Part shown: positions 63,436 to 64,000 of the stretch, one piece after another
Position numbering within the stretch: position 1 is the stretch's first letter
Layout: each line of letters begins with the position of its first letter
Origin: Clostridiales bacterium
GTDB taxonomy: Bacteria; Bacillota; Clostridia; Christensenellales; Aristaeellaceae
Assembly (NCBI GenBank): GCA_015056255.1
Contig: SVGP01000003.1
Span: 1 to 64,000 of the forward strand
Direction: 5' to 3'
Length of the DNA stretch: 64,000 bases
The notes under the pieces: model-generated
Told to the model about the DNA's origin: nothing
Databases searched by the model: none
The model's input: the letters and a program-made list of their open reading frames with translations, nothing else
Program-made: the position numbers and the translations under genes

Positions 63436-64000
63436 CTATTCGATCGCATTCTCAATGCTCAAAAGCATATCCGCCATCGCTCTATCCATATACATTGCCG
63501 TCAGCACAACCGTTTCGCTGTCAGCATGCTGAATGCTTACAGCCGGAACAACGGATTCGCCCGTATCAAAAATGATGAATCCGTTTGCGCCCGTCTGCGC
63601 GGAAGAGTAACTGTCCGTAAGCGTCAGCGCTTCATTGACAAACGCAATCGCCTGCTCGTCAAAAATCGAATCAAGCTTCTCGGAAGCTTCCGCAATAAAA
63701 GCATTTATGGTGTTTTGGGTGTCCTCCGGGAGTCTTTCAAAAAGTCCTTCGGTATATTTGCCCGCGCCCTCCAGCATACTTGCGAAAACCGAAAACAGCT
63801 GCCCGGAGAACGCCTCTCCCAATTCCTTAAGCTCATCAAGGTCTTCTTCCGTGATATTTTCCATCACGCTGTTGGAAAACAAGCCAAATTCATCGGAAAT
63901 AACCCCCAGCACATCCTCCGCCTTGTCATAAAACGCGTTTGCCGCAGCCATGGCGCTTTCAAGCGTTTCATCGTCGACATACGAAAGAATACGGGTAGAT
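63436..64000 (-). CDS. Uncharacterised protein, N-terminus beyond the window
   Basis: The frame is open to the window edge, so at least 188 residues; the ATG at 63951 is internal or an alternative start. The visible part is mostly acidic amphipathic helices (VMENITEEDLDELKELGEAF, EDTQNTINAFIAEASEKLDSIF) and a C-terminal beta-rich portion (GFIIFDTGESVVPAVSIQHADSETVVLTAMY) ending in helix MADMLLSIENAIE. No motif or membrane segment is seen; the domain may belong to an exported protein. It lies 60 bp upstream of recQ on the same strand. Confidence 0.65.
   Translation of the reverse strand, partial: STRILSYVDDETLESAMAAANAFYDKAEDVLGVISDEFGLFSNSVMENITEEDLDELKELGEAFSGQLFSVFASMLEGAGKYTEGLFERLPEDTQNTINAFIAEASEKLDSIFDEQAIAFVNEALTLTDSYSSAQTGANGFIIFDTGESVVPAVSIQHADSETVVLTAMYMDRAMADMLLSIENAIE

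Overview
The window looks like chromosome of a low-to-mid GC, Gram-positive anaerobe of the class Clostridia, probably a gut or rumen bacterium. This rests on sigma-A type promoters, strong AAGGAGG ribosome binding sites, a two-subunit iron-sulfur L-serine dehydratase, FeoA/FeoB with a small FeoB-associated protein, the rpsO-pnp-M16 protease order, BspA-type leucine-rich surface proteins, two GH2 glycosidases with a CE2-like esterase, and small palindromic repeats of a kind common in gut Clostridia. A Christensenellales or Oscillospirales relative is my inference; no marker gene here decides it.

Layout. 1-220: end of an insertion element and a palindromic repeat. 241-2451: MazG-like pyrophosphohydrolase with an SdpI-like membrane protein, a tRNA-dihydrouridine synthase and a DUF3795 protein. 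2583-4443: two tandem paralogous secreted proteins, each made of two copies of one domain, separated by a decayed copy of the 3' end of the dus gene. 4803-8577: carbohydrate operon (GH2 glycosidase, YjbR-like protein, CE2-like esterase). 8578-8937: three nested repeats. 8938-12792: an XRE regulator with 36 consecutive aspartates, divergent from htpG, which carries a textbook CIRCE operator. 13184-16544: VTC polyphosphate polymerase, DUF4956 membrane protein and CotH-type kinase. 16771-17802: XRE/TPR regulator. 17919-22032: M16 protease, pnp and rpsO on the minus strand. 22198-26651: transglutaminase/BspA lipoprotein, LacI regulator, NodB-like secreted protein. 26841-29501: sdaAB-sdaAA-RCC1 protein. 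29694-31473: M20 and C39 peptidases. 31640-36009: rRNA methyltransferase-like protein, BspA surface protein, AspT-family transporter. 36069-38432: feoA-feoB and a 42-residue companion. 38678-43978: lone DNA methyltransferase, DUF951, a signal peptidase homologue that has lost both catalytic residues, an intact signal peptidase, a 42-residue membrane protein, an M1-peptidase-like protein without zinc ligands, and an APH-like kinase. 44103-47458: SH3b protein with a His-rich C-terminal domain, a small P-loop protein and small membrane proteins, a GNAT. 47586-50657: lacZ. 50849-53331: two-component system. 53435-53584: tRNA-Glu and tRNA-Gln. 53735-59871: a four-gene overlapping operon helD, two flavoproteins, rmuC. 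60069-64000: small lipoprotein, PfkB kinase, a DUF1653-RecQ fusion and an incomplete gene.

Themes. The chromosome is mostly core and lifestyle genes in short, tightly coupled operons (many ATGA overlaps). Three secretion or envelope proteins keep a recognisable enzyme fold but lack catalytic residues (NodB-like at 25350, signal-peptidase-like at 40170, M1-like at 41745). Intergenic gaps hold several families of imperfect palindromes. No phage, CRISPR array, rRNA operon or defence island was seen. The parts most worth following are the signal peptidase cluster, the VTC-DUF4956-CotH operon, the duplicated two-domain secreted proteins, and the poly-aspartate regulator next to htpG.
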